Part shown: piece after piece, positions 48,150 to 55,674 of the stretch
How positions within the stretch are numbered: position 1 is the stretch's first letter
Layout of the letters: the number at the start of each line of letters is the position of its first letter
Assembly: GCF_000735435.1 (NCBI RefSeq)
Contig: NZ_JMPP01000030.1
Location: 1-64,000, forward strand
Direction of reading: 5' to 3'
DNA from: Klebsiella planticola ATCC 33531
GTDB lineage: Bacteria; Pseudomonadota; Gammaproteobacteria; Enterobacterales; Enterobacteriaceae
DNA length: 64,000 nucleotides
Program-made: the position numbers and the translations under genes
Notes under the pieces: generated by a model
What the model saw: only the letters and a program-made list of their open reading frames with translations
Databases searched by the model: none
What the model was told of the DNA's origin: nothing

Positions 48150-49373
48150 ATGGGACACGATTCTTTATACAGTGGCCCTGCCGTGGATGAATACCTCTTT
48201 ACTTCTGAATCCGTTGCCGAAGGGCACCCGGATAAGATGGCGGACCAGATTTCTGACGCCATTCTTGATGCCTGTTTACTCAAAGATCCGTGGGCCAAAG
48301 TGGCCTGCGAATGCCTGGTAAAAACCGGGGCGGTGATTGTGGCCGGGGAAATATCGACCGATGCCAGTATCGACCTTGAGCAGATTGTGCGGGCGACGGT
48401 GAAATCTGTCGGCTACGACCATTCGTCGAAAGGTTTTGATGCCGCAACCTGTGCGGTCATCAGCATGCTGGGCAGGCAATCTGACGATATCGCTCGCGGC
48501 ATCCGCGCCCGCGACCCGGCCTCGTTGGGGGCCGGCGATCAGGGAATAACCTTCGGCTATGCGTGCGATGAAACGCCGCAGCTCATGCCTGCTCCCATTC
48601 TCTACGCCCACCGGCTGATGGCGCGCCAGGCGCAGCTGCGTAAAACGCGCCAGCTGGATGGGTTATTACCGGATGCCAAGAGCCAGGTGACGCTGCGTTA
48701 TGGCGACGGACGGATCGATCATGCCGACACCATCGTGGTCTCCACGCAACATCGCGCCGACTTTCCGCTGGCGACGCTGCGTGAAGCGGTGATGGAAGAG
48801 ATAATTAAACCGGTTATTCCGGCACGCTGGCTGACCCCCGCCACCCGGCTGCTGATTAATCCTGCGGGGCCGTTTATCAACGGTGGGCCCGCTGCGGATT
48901 GCGGCCTGACCGGGCGCAAAATCATTGTCGATACCTATGGCGGCGCCGCGCGCCACGGCGGTGGAGCGTTTTCCGGGAAAGATCCTTCGAAGGTCGATCG
49001 TTCGGCGGCCTATGCCGCGCGCTACGTGGCGAAAAATATTGTTGCCGCGGGGCTCGCGACGCGATGCGAAGTTCAGCTGGCCTGGGCCATCGGCCTTTCC
49101 CGACCGGTTTCGGTTGCCATCAATACCTTTGGGACTTCCCGTCTGTCGGCGCACCAGCTGACGCAGCTGGTCGACCGTCATTTTGACCTCAGCGTTTATG
49201 GCATTATCCGCCAGCTTGATTTGCTGGCGCCGCGCTATCGCCAGACGGCCTGCTACGGCCATTTTGGTCGGGAAGTCTTCCCCTGGGAACGCACTGATAA
49301 GGCGCCGCGGTTGCGTGACGATGCCGCCGGTCAGCTGTGCGCGTCGGTGTGTGCCCCCTTGCATGAAAAATAA
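48150..49373 (+). CDS. metK: S-adenosylmethionine synthetase paralogue in microcompartment locus
   Basis: Methionine adenosyltransferase (407 aa against 384 in E. coli MetK) making SAM from ATP and methionine. Active-site blocks are intact: [67 protein letters not shown] and [13 protein letters not shown]-like [13 protein letters not shown]. It diverges from the housekeeping enzyme between these blocks and carries an N-terminal addition of about 12 residues and a slightly longer C-terminus. The start has no good ribosome site; GTG 48183 is another option. The same strand and spacing as the regulator and the following BMC shell gene place it in the compartment locus, where it could feed SAM to the radical-SAM activase. 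Confidence 0.9.
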   Translation: MGHDSLYSGPAVDEYLFTSESVAEGHPDKMADQISDAILDACLLKDPWAKVACECLVKTGAVIVAGEISTDASIDLEQIVRATVKSVGYDHSSKGFDAATCAVISMLGRQSDDIARGIRARDPASLGAGDQGITFGYACDETPQLMPAPILYAHRLMARQAQLRKTRQLDGLLPDAKSQVTLRYGDGRIDHADTIVVSTQHRADFPLATLREAVMEEIIKPVIPARWLTPATRLLINPAGPFINGGPAADCGLTGRKIIVDTYGGAARHGGGAFSGKDPSKVDRSAAYAARYVAKNIVAAGLATRCEVQLAWAIGLSRPVSVAINTFGTSRLSAHQLTQLVDRHFDLSVYGIIRQLDLLAPRYRQTACYGHFGREVFPWERTDKAPRLRDDAAGQLCASVCAPLHEK

Positions 49374-49385
49374 CAGGAGAGAGAT

Positions 49386-49964
49386 ATGTCCGGGCAGAGC
49401 TTAGGCTTAATTGAAACCGTTGGCTTAACGGTGGCGGTAGAGGCCGCTGATGCCGCAATAAAATCGGCGAATGTCGAACTGGTTGGATATGAGCTAACCA
49501 AGGGCGGCGGGCTGGTGACCATCAAATTAACCGGTGAGGTTGGCGCCATGAACGCCGCCGTCTCCGCCGGGGTGGCCGCCGCGAGCCGGGTCGGGCAGGT
49601 CTATGCCTGGAAAGTCATTGCGCGTACCGCAACCGGCATTGATAGTCTGATTGCCTCATCACAAACATACGGCACGCCTCCTGAACCGGTAGCGCCTGCC
49701 GCCGAATGCCTTCCTGCCGCAGCGGAGATCCCTGACGCGACGATAGCGGTGGTCAATATTACGTCTCCCGCGCAGACCGCTTCCTGTCTGGCGTTCGAAG
49801 AGAGCCCGGGCGTTGCATCGCCGGAATCGCCGGCGGCGGAGCGCGACCCGGCGCCGGTCGAGCCGGTGCGCGAAGAGGCTGAGCCTCAGAATGAGCCGAC
49901 GGTTCAGGCCATTCAGGAGGAGAAAAAAACGGCGCGAACCCGGGCGAAGAACACCCGGCGCTAG
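49386..49964 (+). CDS. BMC-H shell protein with long C-terminal extension
   Basis: Hexameric shell protein (192 aa). Residues 1-90 are a standard Pfam BMC domain (SLGLIETVGLTVAVEAADAAIKSANVELVGYE, then VSAGVAAASRVGQVYAWKVI). About 100 extra residues follow, rich in Ala, Pro and Glu, with two cysteines and a basic end (KKTARTRAKNTRR). PduK has a comparable layout, but its Fe-S-like tail is not seen here. AGGAGAGA precedes the ATG, 12 bases after metK. The tail may face the lumen or cytosol and bind cargo or the cytoskeleton; this is unknown. Confidence 0.87.
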   Translation: MSGQSLGLIETVGLTVAVEAADAAIKSANVELVGYELTKGGGLVTIKLTGEVGAMNAAVSAGVAAASRVGQVYAWKVIARTATGIDSLIASSQTYGTPPEPVAPAAECLPAAAEIPDATIAVVNITSPAQTASCLAFEESPGVASPESPAAERDPAPVEPVREEAEPQNEPTVQAIQEEKKTARTRAKNTRR

Positions 49965-49982
49965 CCGCTGTCGTTGCAGCTA

Positions 49983-50005
49983 AGCCACCTGCGGGTGGCT
50001 TTTTT
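49983..50005 (+). terminator. Rho-independent terminator after BMC-H gene
   Basis: AGCCACC (49983-49989), loop TGCG, GGTGGCT (49994-50000), then a run of six T (50000-50005). Classical intrinsic terminator ending the regulator-metK-shell transcript. Confidence 0.9.
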
Positions 50006-50138
50006 GTTGCTGCGCGTCAGGAAACGGCGGTGAGAGGTGGCAGAGCAACCGGGCTCTGCCCGGATACGCAGCTAAGAATCGGATGGGGATGCCTGGGGAG
50101 GGACCGCTGGTGACACGAGCTGAAAAGGGGCGTTTGCG

Positions 50139-50177
50139 GCGCACTCCGCCGCCGTGTGTTGCGCTGGCGGAGTGCGC
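50139..50177. terminator. Large GC-rich hairpin between convergent operons
   Basis: GCGCACTCCGCC (50139-50150) is exactly complementary to GGCGGAGTGCGC (50166-50177), with 15 bases between. It lies 15 bases after the end of the aquaporin gene (minus strand). No T-run follows; may block readthrough or protect the 3' end of the long minus-strand transcript. Confidence 0.5.
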
Positions 50178-50191
50178 GCACGTTGGGTCAA

Positions 50192-51019
50192 TCAGGACAG
50201 CGGATGACTCGCCGTCTCCGCGGCGGGTTTGGCGGCGGGGAGATGGCGCCCGATACCGTAGCGGTAGATAGCCGCGCCCAGGATTCCGCCGATGACCGGC
50301 GCAATCAAAGGCACGAGGAAGTAGGGAATCTCTCTGCCTCCGGTCATGGCGACGGAGCCCCAGCCGTTCAGAAACGTAAACAGTTTTGGACCAAAATCAC
50401 GAGCCGGGTTCATGGCAAATCCGGTTAGCGGGGCGGTCGCCGCACCGATGACTGCCACCAGCAGGCCGATCAGCAGCGGTGCAAGTGGCCCTTTGGGCAC
50501 ACCGTTGCCATCGTCGGTCAGCGCCATAATCAAGCCAATCAGCATCGAGGTAATGACAATTTCCACCAGCGCCGCGAGCCAGACGCTGATGCTTGCCGCC
50601 GGATAGGTCGAAAAAATGCTGGCCAGATACAGGCTGTCCTGACTGCCGCGCACCATCTGGTGGGCCTGTTCATAGTCGGCGAACAGATTGTGGTACAGCA
50701 GATAGGTCAGGGCGGCGCCGCAAAATGCGCCGGCCATCTGCGCCAGGATATAAGGCGCCACTTTCTTCGCCTCAAAGCGGGCGAACATCCATAAGGCGAT
50801 GGTGACCGCCGGGTTAAGATGAGCGCCGGAGATCCCTGCCGTCAGGTAGACCGCCAGCGCAATACCCAGCCCCCATACAATACAGATTTCCCAAAGACCG
50901 AAGCTGGCGCCAGCCAGTTTTGCCGCACACAGCACGCTGGTGCCGAAAAACATAAACAATCCGGTACCAAGAAATTCTGCAATACATTGTCCGGTTACTG
51001 ATTCACGAGAGTCACTCAT
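50192..51019 (-). CDS. Glycerol/propanediol facilitator, PduF/GlpF-like aquaglyceroporin
   Basis: Six-span MIP channel (275 aa). Both NPA boxes are present: SGAHLNPAVTIALW near residue 66 and GFAMNPARDFGPK near 200, the latter with the Asp of glycerol-conducting members. Expected to let glycerol or 1,2-propanediol cross the inner membrane for the microcompartment enzymes. Last gene of the minus operon, 95 bases after the activase, with AGGA upstream of the ATG. Confidence 0.88.
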   Translation of the reverse strand: MSDSRESVTGQCIAEFLGTGLFMFFGTSVLCAAKLAGASFGLWEICIVWGLGIALAVYLTAGISGAHLNPAVTIALWMFARFEAKKVAPYILAQMAGAFCGAALTYLLYHNLFADYEQAHQMVRGSQDSLYLASIFSTYPAASISVWLAALVEIVITSMLIGLIMALTDDGNGVPKGPLAPLLIGLLVAVIGAATAPLTGFAMNPARDFGPKLFTFLNGWGSVAMTGGREIPYFLVPLIAPVIGGILGAAIYRYGIGRHLPAAKPAAETASHPLS

Positions 51020-51114
51020 AGTTTTTTTCCTGTATTAAGCGATGCGCTATGCCATCTCTTAACGATTGGGGTACAAGGGATAAGAGCGCGAAATCATTTT
51101 TTGTGTTGTCGGGA

Positions 51115-52032
51115 TTAGCCGCCGATATGGCAATGAAATCCCATCGATTCAACGATTTTTTTCAGGCTGGCCATGTTGTCTTCTGAGCGTGAGCCGGCAT
51201 CGCCCATGGGATAAATGCGGCCCAGCAGGGTATATTTATTTTCGCCAAAGGTGTGATAAGGCAGTAGATGAATGGTGTCCACCCCGGACATCAGGCGGGC
51301 AAATTCAGCAATGCTGCGAATCTCCTCCGGGCTGTCGTTAACGCCGGGAATCACCGGGATGCGCACAATAACGTGAGTGATAAAGGAGATCCGAATCAGA
51401 TTTTCCAGAATCGTGCGGTTATCCACACCCGTATTAAGTTGATGAATGGTCGGGTTAACGGCCTTAATATCCGTCAATGCCAGATCGACCCACGGAAAGA
51501 CGTCCTCAATCACCGCTTTGCTTGTCATTCCCGTCGTTTCCATTGCCGTGTGCCAGCCTTTGGCTTTACAGGCTTTCAGGAGCTCGCGCGCAAACACCGG
51601 CTGCGCCAGCGGCTCACCGCCTGAGAGGGTAATTCCGCCGCCGGAGCGCCGAAATAAGTTTTCCTCTTTCTGCAGCTCACGTATCACGTCGCTGACGGTC
51701 ATGCGTTTGCCTTTCATTTCCAGCGCCTGAGTCGGGCAGACCGCGGTGCATTTACCGCACTGAATACAGCGTTCGCGGTCGATAAAGAACGGATTGCCAG
51801 CAGAGAGCGCCTGCTGCTGACAGACCTCCACGCATTTTCCGCAGCGGATACAGTCGCTTTTTTTATAGATTAACTCGGGCTGTGGGCGCTGTGATTCCGG
51901 GTTGCTGCACCACTTACAGGCCAGCGGACAGCCTTTAAAAAACGGGATCGTGCGGATGCCGGGGCCATCATGCAGGGAGTAGCGTTGAATATTGAATAAC
52001 ACGCCTTCGGTATCGTATTCGACTCTGTTCAT
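51115..52032 (-). CDS. Glycyl radical enzyme activating enzyme (radical SAM)
   Basis: Activase (305 aa) that uses SAM and a [4Fe-4S] cluster to generate the glycyl radical on the diol dehydratase. Radical-SAM motif CPLACKWCSNPE (CxxxCxxC) near residue 35. Two ferredoxin-like clusters follow, CIRCGKCVEVC near 60 and CIQCGKCTAVC near 82, as in DhaB2- and CutD-type activases. GGEPL motif is SGGITLSGGEPLAQP. The frame is open to 52059; ATG 52032 (MNRVEYDTEG) fits the family. A hairpin separates it from the GRE gene upstream. Confidence 0.9.
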   Translation of the reverse strand: MNRVEYDTEGVLFNIQRYSLHDGPGIRTIPFFKGCPLACKWCSNPESQRPQPELIYKKSDCIRCGKCVEVCQQQALSAGNPFFIDRERCIQCGKCTAVCPTQALEMKGKRMTVSDVIRELQKEENLFRRSGGGITLSGGEPLAQPVFARELLKACKAKGWHTAMETTGMTSKAVIEDVFPWVDLALTDIKAVNPTIHQLNTGVDNRTILENLIRISFITHVIVRIPVIPGVNDSPEEIRSIAEFARLMSGVDTIHLLPYHTFGENKYTLLGRIYPMGDAGSRSEDNMASLKKIVESMGFHCHIGG

Positions 52033-52099
52033 AACATCACTCGTCAAAAAAGCGACCACCAGGCAACAGCAAGTCAGCCGCTAAAATCGGGTCTGATAA

Positions 52100-52125
52100 A
52101 GGGCCATACGTTACCGTATGGCCCT
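52100..52125 (-). promoter_or_regulatory. Intercistronic hairpin between GRE and activase genes
   Basis: On the minus strand, AGGGCCATACG pairs perfectly with CGTATGGCCCT (11 bp, 52100-52110 with 52115-52125) around the tetraloop GTAA, followed by TTTAT. It begins 17 bases after the GRE stop. Partial terminator or RNA-stability element that would keep activase below GRE; inference from position. Confidence 0.65.
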
Positions 52126-52141
52126 GGCAGGTCAGGCAAAA

Positions 52142-54685
52142 TCAGAATTGCTGTTCGGTGCGGCTGATGATGTCATCCTGGACTTCTTTCGCCAGTACCA
52201 CGAACTGCGCGCTATAGCCCGCAACGCGAACCACCAGGTCCTGGTGCTGCTGTGGGTTTTTCTGCGCCTCCAGCAACGTGTTGCGATCGATAACGTTAAA
52301 CTGTACGTGCATCCCTTTCTTATCGAAGTAGTTACGCACCAGACCGCCAAAGTTTCGCAGACCCTTTTCCCCCGCCAGTGAGGAGGGCAGGAATTTCTGG
52401 TTGTAGAGCGTCCCGTTCGAGGCGATAAAGTGATCCAGTTTGGCTACCGAGTTCGCTGCGGCGGTCGGGCCGAGGGTATCTTTGCCCTGGCGCGGCGATA
52501 CGCCGTCGGCAAGCGGCTCTTTCGCCAGGCGACCGTCCGGCAGGGCGCTCACGTCTTTACCAAACAGCACGTTCGCCGACACCGGGTAGATACCGGCCTG
52601 GAAACGTCCGCCGCGTGGGTTGGTATACTTCTCCACTTCCTGACAGTAGATCAGCGCGCATTGGCGGGCGACAAGATCCACGTCGTCGATGTCGTTACCA
52701 AAACACGGCGAATTTTCCAGAATATGGCGAATCTCTTCATAACGCGGATTTCCTGCCGACGGCGCCGGAGTGACGCTGGCGAGCTGGCGATAGACTTCAT
52801 TTTTAATCTCTGCCGGGTTCAACGAGCCGTGGCGGTCGATAATGCGTTTGACCACTTCATAGATATCCTGCTCGCCGAGAGAGGATTTTGCCGCCGCGCT
52901 ACGCGGGTTGCCGCCGACCGGGTAGCCGAAGTTGGCGTCCAGCGCGCCCTTCAGTTCCTGAAGCGTCAGGCGGCGATCCTCAAACACCTGTTTTTGGATG
53001 GCGTAGACGGAGTCGCCGGTATCGGCAATGCCGAACGCCTGCGGGCCGGTAAAGTTGTAAATCGCGCCGCCCTCCTGCAGGGATTTTCCTCGGCCAATGC
53101 AGTCATCTACCAGCGCGGACAGGAACGGCAGAGGGCAGCGTTCGCCGTGGGCGATGTCGACGCTGTTGCACGCTTCGACCAGCTGGTGCACAAAGTGCGC
53201 CATCTGTTTTTTGAAGGCGGCATAGAAGTCATCCATGCCGGCGTACTGGGTCATCTCGCCGGTCATCGGGCCAAGCTGTTTGTTTCCTGAGCGGCCGTTG
53301 TTAAGGGTAATTTCCAGGACCTTCGCGACGTTGAAGAACGCCGCGTCGTGCCAGCCTTCGGTGCGATGCGGCGCCTGCGGCTCCACACAGCCGATGATGC
53401 AATAGTCGCGGGCGTCATGCAGCGAGACGCCGCGGTTTTGCAGCGCCGGGATGATCACTTCATCGTTGTACATCGCCGGTACGCCAAGCCCCAGACGGAC
53501 CAGCTCGCAGGCGCGATAGAGAAACTCATCCGGCGTGCCTTGCCAGACGCGAATTGAGAAAGAGGGCTGCGGCAAACGTACGTGGGCCGTGGCTTCCATG
53601 CACATGTAGGTTAATGGGTTGGTGGCATCACGGCCGTCTTCGGTCTGACCGCCCACGCACAGGTTCTGGAAGACGGCATAGCCGGCGAAGGCCTGGGCCG
53701 AAATCTCATCGCGAGTTTTGTTGATATCGTTAAGCTTGATCCAGCAGCAGTCCACCAGCTCCTGGGCAAATTCGCTGCTGATGGCGGTATCCGCCGCCAG
53801 ATACGGATACATGTACTGGTCGAAACGGCCGGGAGAAATCGAGTGGCCGCTGGATTCAATCTGCAGCATGCTCTGAATAAACCAGAAGGTCTGGCAGGCT
53901 TCCCAGAAGGTTGTCGCGCCGTATTCCGGCACGCGGGTACAGTTGCTGGCAATCTGTTCCAGCTCGCGCTGACGGGTTGGGTCGCGCTCTTCACGGGCAA
54001 GGCGCGAGGCTTCCTGCGCGTAGCGATGGGCGAAATTGATTGCCGCCTGATAGCTCAGAATAACGGCGTTGTAGAACTGCTCTTTTTTGATGTAATCGGA
54101 GGTACTGCGATCGAGGTTCTCCAGCGCGCGGGTCACTTCATCGATGATCCCGCGAAAGCCGATTTTCAGGACCTTGCCATAATCGACGCTGACGTGTCCG
54201 ATACCGCCAAAGAAGTAGTTGCCGACGGTGAAAACGCCGTTGCTCATGCTCTCTTTTGTCCCTTCGGACATATAGGAGGCGGCGAGCGAACTGGTGGTTT
54301 TACCCGGCCAGTATTTAAAGGCCTGGTGGAGTTCATCGGCGGTTTTTTTCTCAATAATGAACGGGTCGGCGACACGGTGGGCCATAGTGTCGAACTCTTT
54401 TTCGACCCAGTCATAAGAGAATTCAGGACAAATTTCTGTTGAACGTGGATTAATAGTGACGGCGCCGACGATTAACTCGTCAGGGCGAATAGTGACCGGC
54501 AGCTCGTTAAATATTTTCTCAACGACTTTTGCCCGACGCATAATAGCGGGAAGCTGTTCATTCTCTTTATATGCCTCGGTTGCCAGCACCGCACGTTCAG
54601 ATTCTACATACGGTTTAGCATGCAGAATCATATTTTTGAGTCTTACTACACGATCGGTCGGATGAGTAAAGCCTTTCTCTAACAT
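52142..54685 (-). CDS. Glycyl radical diol dehydratase (B12-independent glycerol/1,2-propanediol dehydratase)
   Basis: Signature enzyme of the microcompartment (847 aa), dehydrating 1,2-propanediol to propanal (or glycerol to 3-hydroxypropanal) by glycyl radical chemistry. Active-site residues read His164, His281, Ser282, Cys433, Glu435 (GCVEP) and Asp447 (GWHDAAF), the numbering I recall for C. butyricum DhaB1 (787 aa). The glycyl radical is Gly823 in RVAGYSAQF against Gly763 there. The offset of exactly 60 is a single insertion at about residues 587-646, with the amphipathic segment EQDIYEVVKRIID. Choline lyase CutC differs after GCVEPQ (KSGRLYQW), so CutC is rejected. GGGAG precedes the ATG. 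Confidence 0.9.
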   Translation of the reverse strand: MLEKGFTHPTDRVVRLKNMILHAKPYVESERAVLATEAYKENEQLPAIMRRAKVVEKIFNELPVTIRPDELIVGAVTINPRSTEICPEFSYDWVEKEFDTMAHRVADPFIIEKKTADELHQAFKYWPGKTTSSLAASYMSEGTKESMSNGVFTVGNYFFGGIGHVSVDYGKVLKIGFRGIIDEVTRALENLDRSTSDYIKKEQFYNAVILSYQAAINFAHRYAQEASRLAREERDPTRQRELEQIASNCTRVPEYGATTFWEACQTFWFIQSMLQIESSGHSISPGRFDQYMYPYLAADTAISSEFAQELVDCCWIKLNDINKTRDEISAQAFAGYAVFQNLCVGGQTEDGRDATNPLTYMCMEATAHVRLPQPSFSIRVWQGTPDEFLYRACELVRLGLGVPAMYNDEVIIPALQNRGVSLHDARDYCIIGCVEPQAPHRTEGWHDAAFFNVAKVLEITLNNGRSGNKQLGPMTGEMTQYAGMDDFYAAFKKQMAHFVHQLVEACNSVDIAHGERCPLPFLSALVDDCIGRGKSLQEGGAIYNFTGPQAFGIADTGDSVYAIQKQVFEDRRLTLQELKGALDANFGYPVGGNPRSAAAKSSLGEQDIYEVVKRIIDRHGSLNPAEIKNEVYRQLASVTPAPSAGNPRYEEIRHILENSPCFGNDIDDVDLVARQCALIYCQEVEKYTNPRGGRFQAGIYPVSANVLFGKDVSALPDGRLAKEPLADGVSPRQGKDTLGPTAAANSVAKLDHFIASNGTLYNQKFLPSSLAGEKGLRNFGGLVRNYFDKKGMHVQFNVIDRNTLLEAQKNPQQHQDLVVRVAGYSAQFVVLAKEVQDDIISRTEQQF

Positions 54686-54763
54686 ACAATAACTCCCGAA
54701 ATGATATAAGCGTGGGGGATTACCACACCTGAGTTTTTTTACCTGACGGTAGTGCCGGGTACG

Positions 54764-55339
54764 CTAGCTAATAGTGTTGCTGCCGATTAAACTAATAAAT
54801 TGACGTAATATTTCCGGGTGCGCCATCCAGGTCGTCGCGGTAACAAGATTGCCGTCATGTACCGCCTCGTGGTCCGCGGCGCTCACCCAGATACCGCCAG
54901 CCATTTCAACTTCAGGCTTTAAGGTGAAATATCCCGTCAGCGTTTTACCTTTTAATATGCCGGCAGCAACCAGAATTTGTGGTCCATGACATATAGCGGC
55001 AATCGGTAGCGCAATGTTATTCGCACAATGGATGATATTTAATACCATCCGGTTCAGTCGTAAATATTCCGGAGCACGGCCGCCGGCAAGATATATTCCA
55101 CAATATTCCTGTACCCTGACTTCATCAAAAGAGGCGGTTAAGCGGAACAGATGCCCCGGTTTTTCGCTGTAGGTTTGATCGCCTTCAAAATCATGAATCG
55201 CGGTCTTTATATATTCCCCGCAGCGTTTTCCGGGGCACACCACATCCACTCTGAAACCTAACATGCTTAATGCCTGCCATGGCACCATGACTTCATAGTC
55301 TTCAGAGAAATCGCCTGCCAGAAGCAAAATTCTTTTCAT
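54764..55339 (-). CDS. DJ-1/PfpI-family protein in microcompartment operon
   Basis: Single-domain DJ-1/PfpI protein (191 aa). Starts MKRILLLAGDFSEDYEVMVPWQAL; the nucleophile elbow is AAICHGPQILVAAGIL near residue 102 (Cys followed by His); the upstream acidic residue of the family lies near 16 (Glu). Related proteins are glyoxalases, deglycases or chaperones acting on reactive carbonyls. Ten bases after the PduU/EutS-like gene and upstream of the GRE gene, so it is a compartment operon member. The frame is open to 55393; ATG 55339 fits the fold. Confidence 0.85.
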   Translation of the reverse strand: MKRILLLAGDFSEDYEVMVPWQALSMLGFRVDVVCPGKRCGEYIKTAIHDFEGDQTYSEKPGHLFRLTASFDEVRVQEYCGIYLAGGRAPEYLRLNRMVLNIIHCANNIALPIAAICHGPQILVAAGILKGKTLTGYFTLKPEVEMAGGIWVSAADHEAVHDGNLVTATTWMAHPEILRQFISLIGSNTIS

Positions 55340-55349
55340 AAGCGAACTC

Positions 55350-55664
55350 TCAGAACGTACTGTCATCATCCTCAATAATACGCATGGCCTCATTCACTGC
55401 GGCGATCTCGCCGAACAGCGCCAGCGTCGTGATATGCTGCGGACAGCTGCCAAAGATCTCCGATACCGCAACATGTGCGCTTTTACTTGCCAGATCGGCG
55501 TAAAAGTACAGATCTGGTATCGGCAACATAATCAACCCGATAGCGTCAATGCGGATGCTTTCCAGCCGGTTGCGAGATTCCGCGGGCATTCGCCTTTTCA
55601 GCATGGCGAGCGTTTCCGGCGTTGGCGCGTTGATAATGCGTTTTTTCATGATCGAGTCAGCCAT
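55350..55664 (-). CDS. BMC-domain shell protein, PduU/EutS-like
   Basis: Small shell protein (104 aa). The segment DAIGLIMLPIPDLYFYADLA followed by FGSCPQHITTLALFGEIAAVNEAM matches the core of the circularly permuted BMC-H proteins PduU and EutS. The N-terminal RIINAPTPETLAMLK aligns with the EutS RIIQEFVPGKQVTLAHL region. It is shorter at the C-terminus than EutS (111 aa). Divergent, so the assignment to the permuted subclass is likely, not certain. Stop and start spacing to its neighbours is about 10 bases. Confidence 0.75.
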   Translation of the reverse strand: MADSIMKKRIINAPTPETLAMLKRRMPAESRNRLESIRIDAIGLIMLPIPDLYFYADLASKSAHVAVSEIFGSCPQHITTLALFGEIAAVNEAMRIIEDDDSTF

Positions 55665-55674
55665 CCTGCTTCAG

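Noticed and set aside
52142-54685. Choline trimethylamine-lyase (CutC) or plain pyruvate formate-lyase
   Set aside because: The block after the active-site Cys reads GCVEPQAPHRTEGWHDAAF, as in glycerol dehydratase; CutC has GCVEPQKSGRLYQW, and PFL has twin cysteines. Numbering of His164, His281, Cys433, Glu435 and Asp447 also fits the diol dehydratase.
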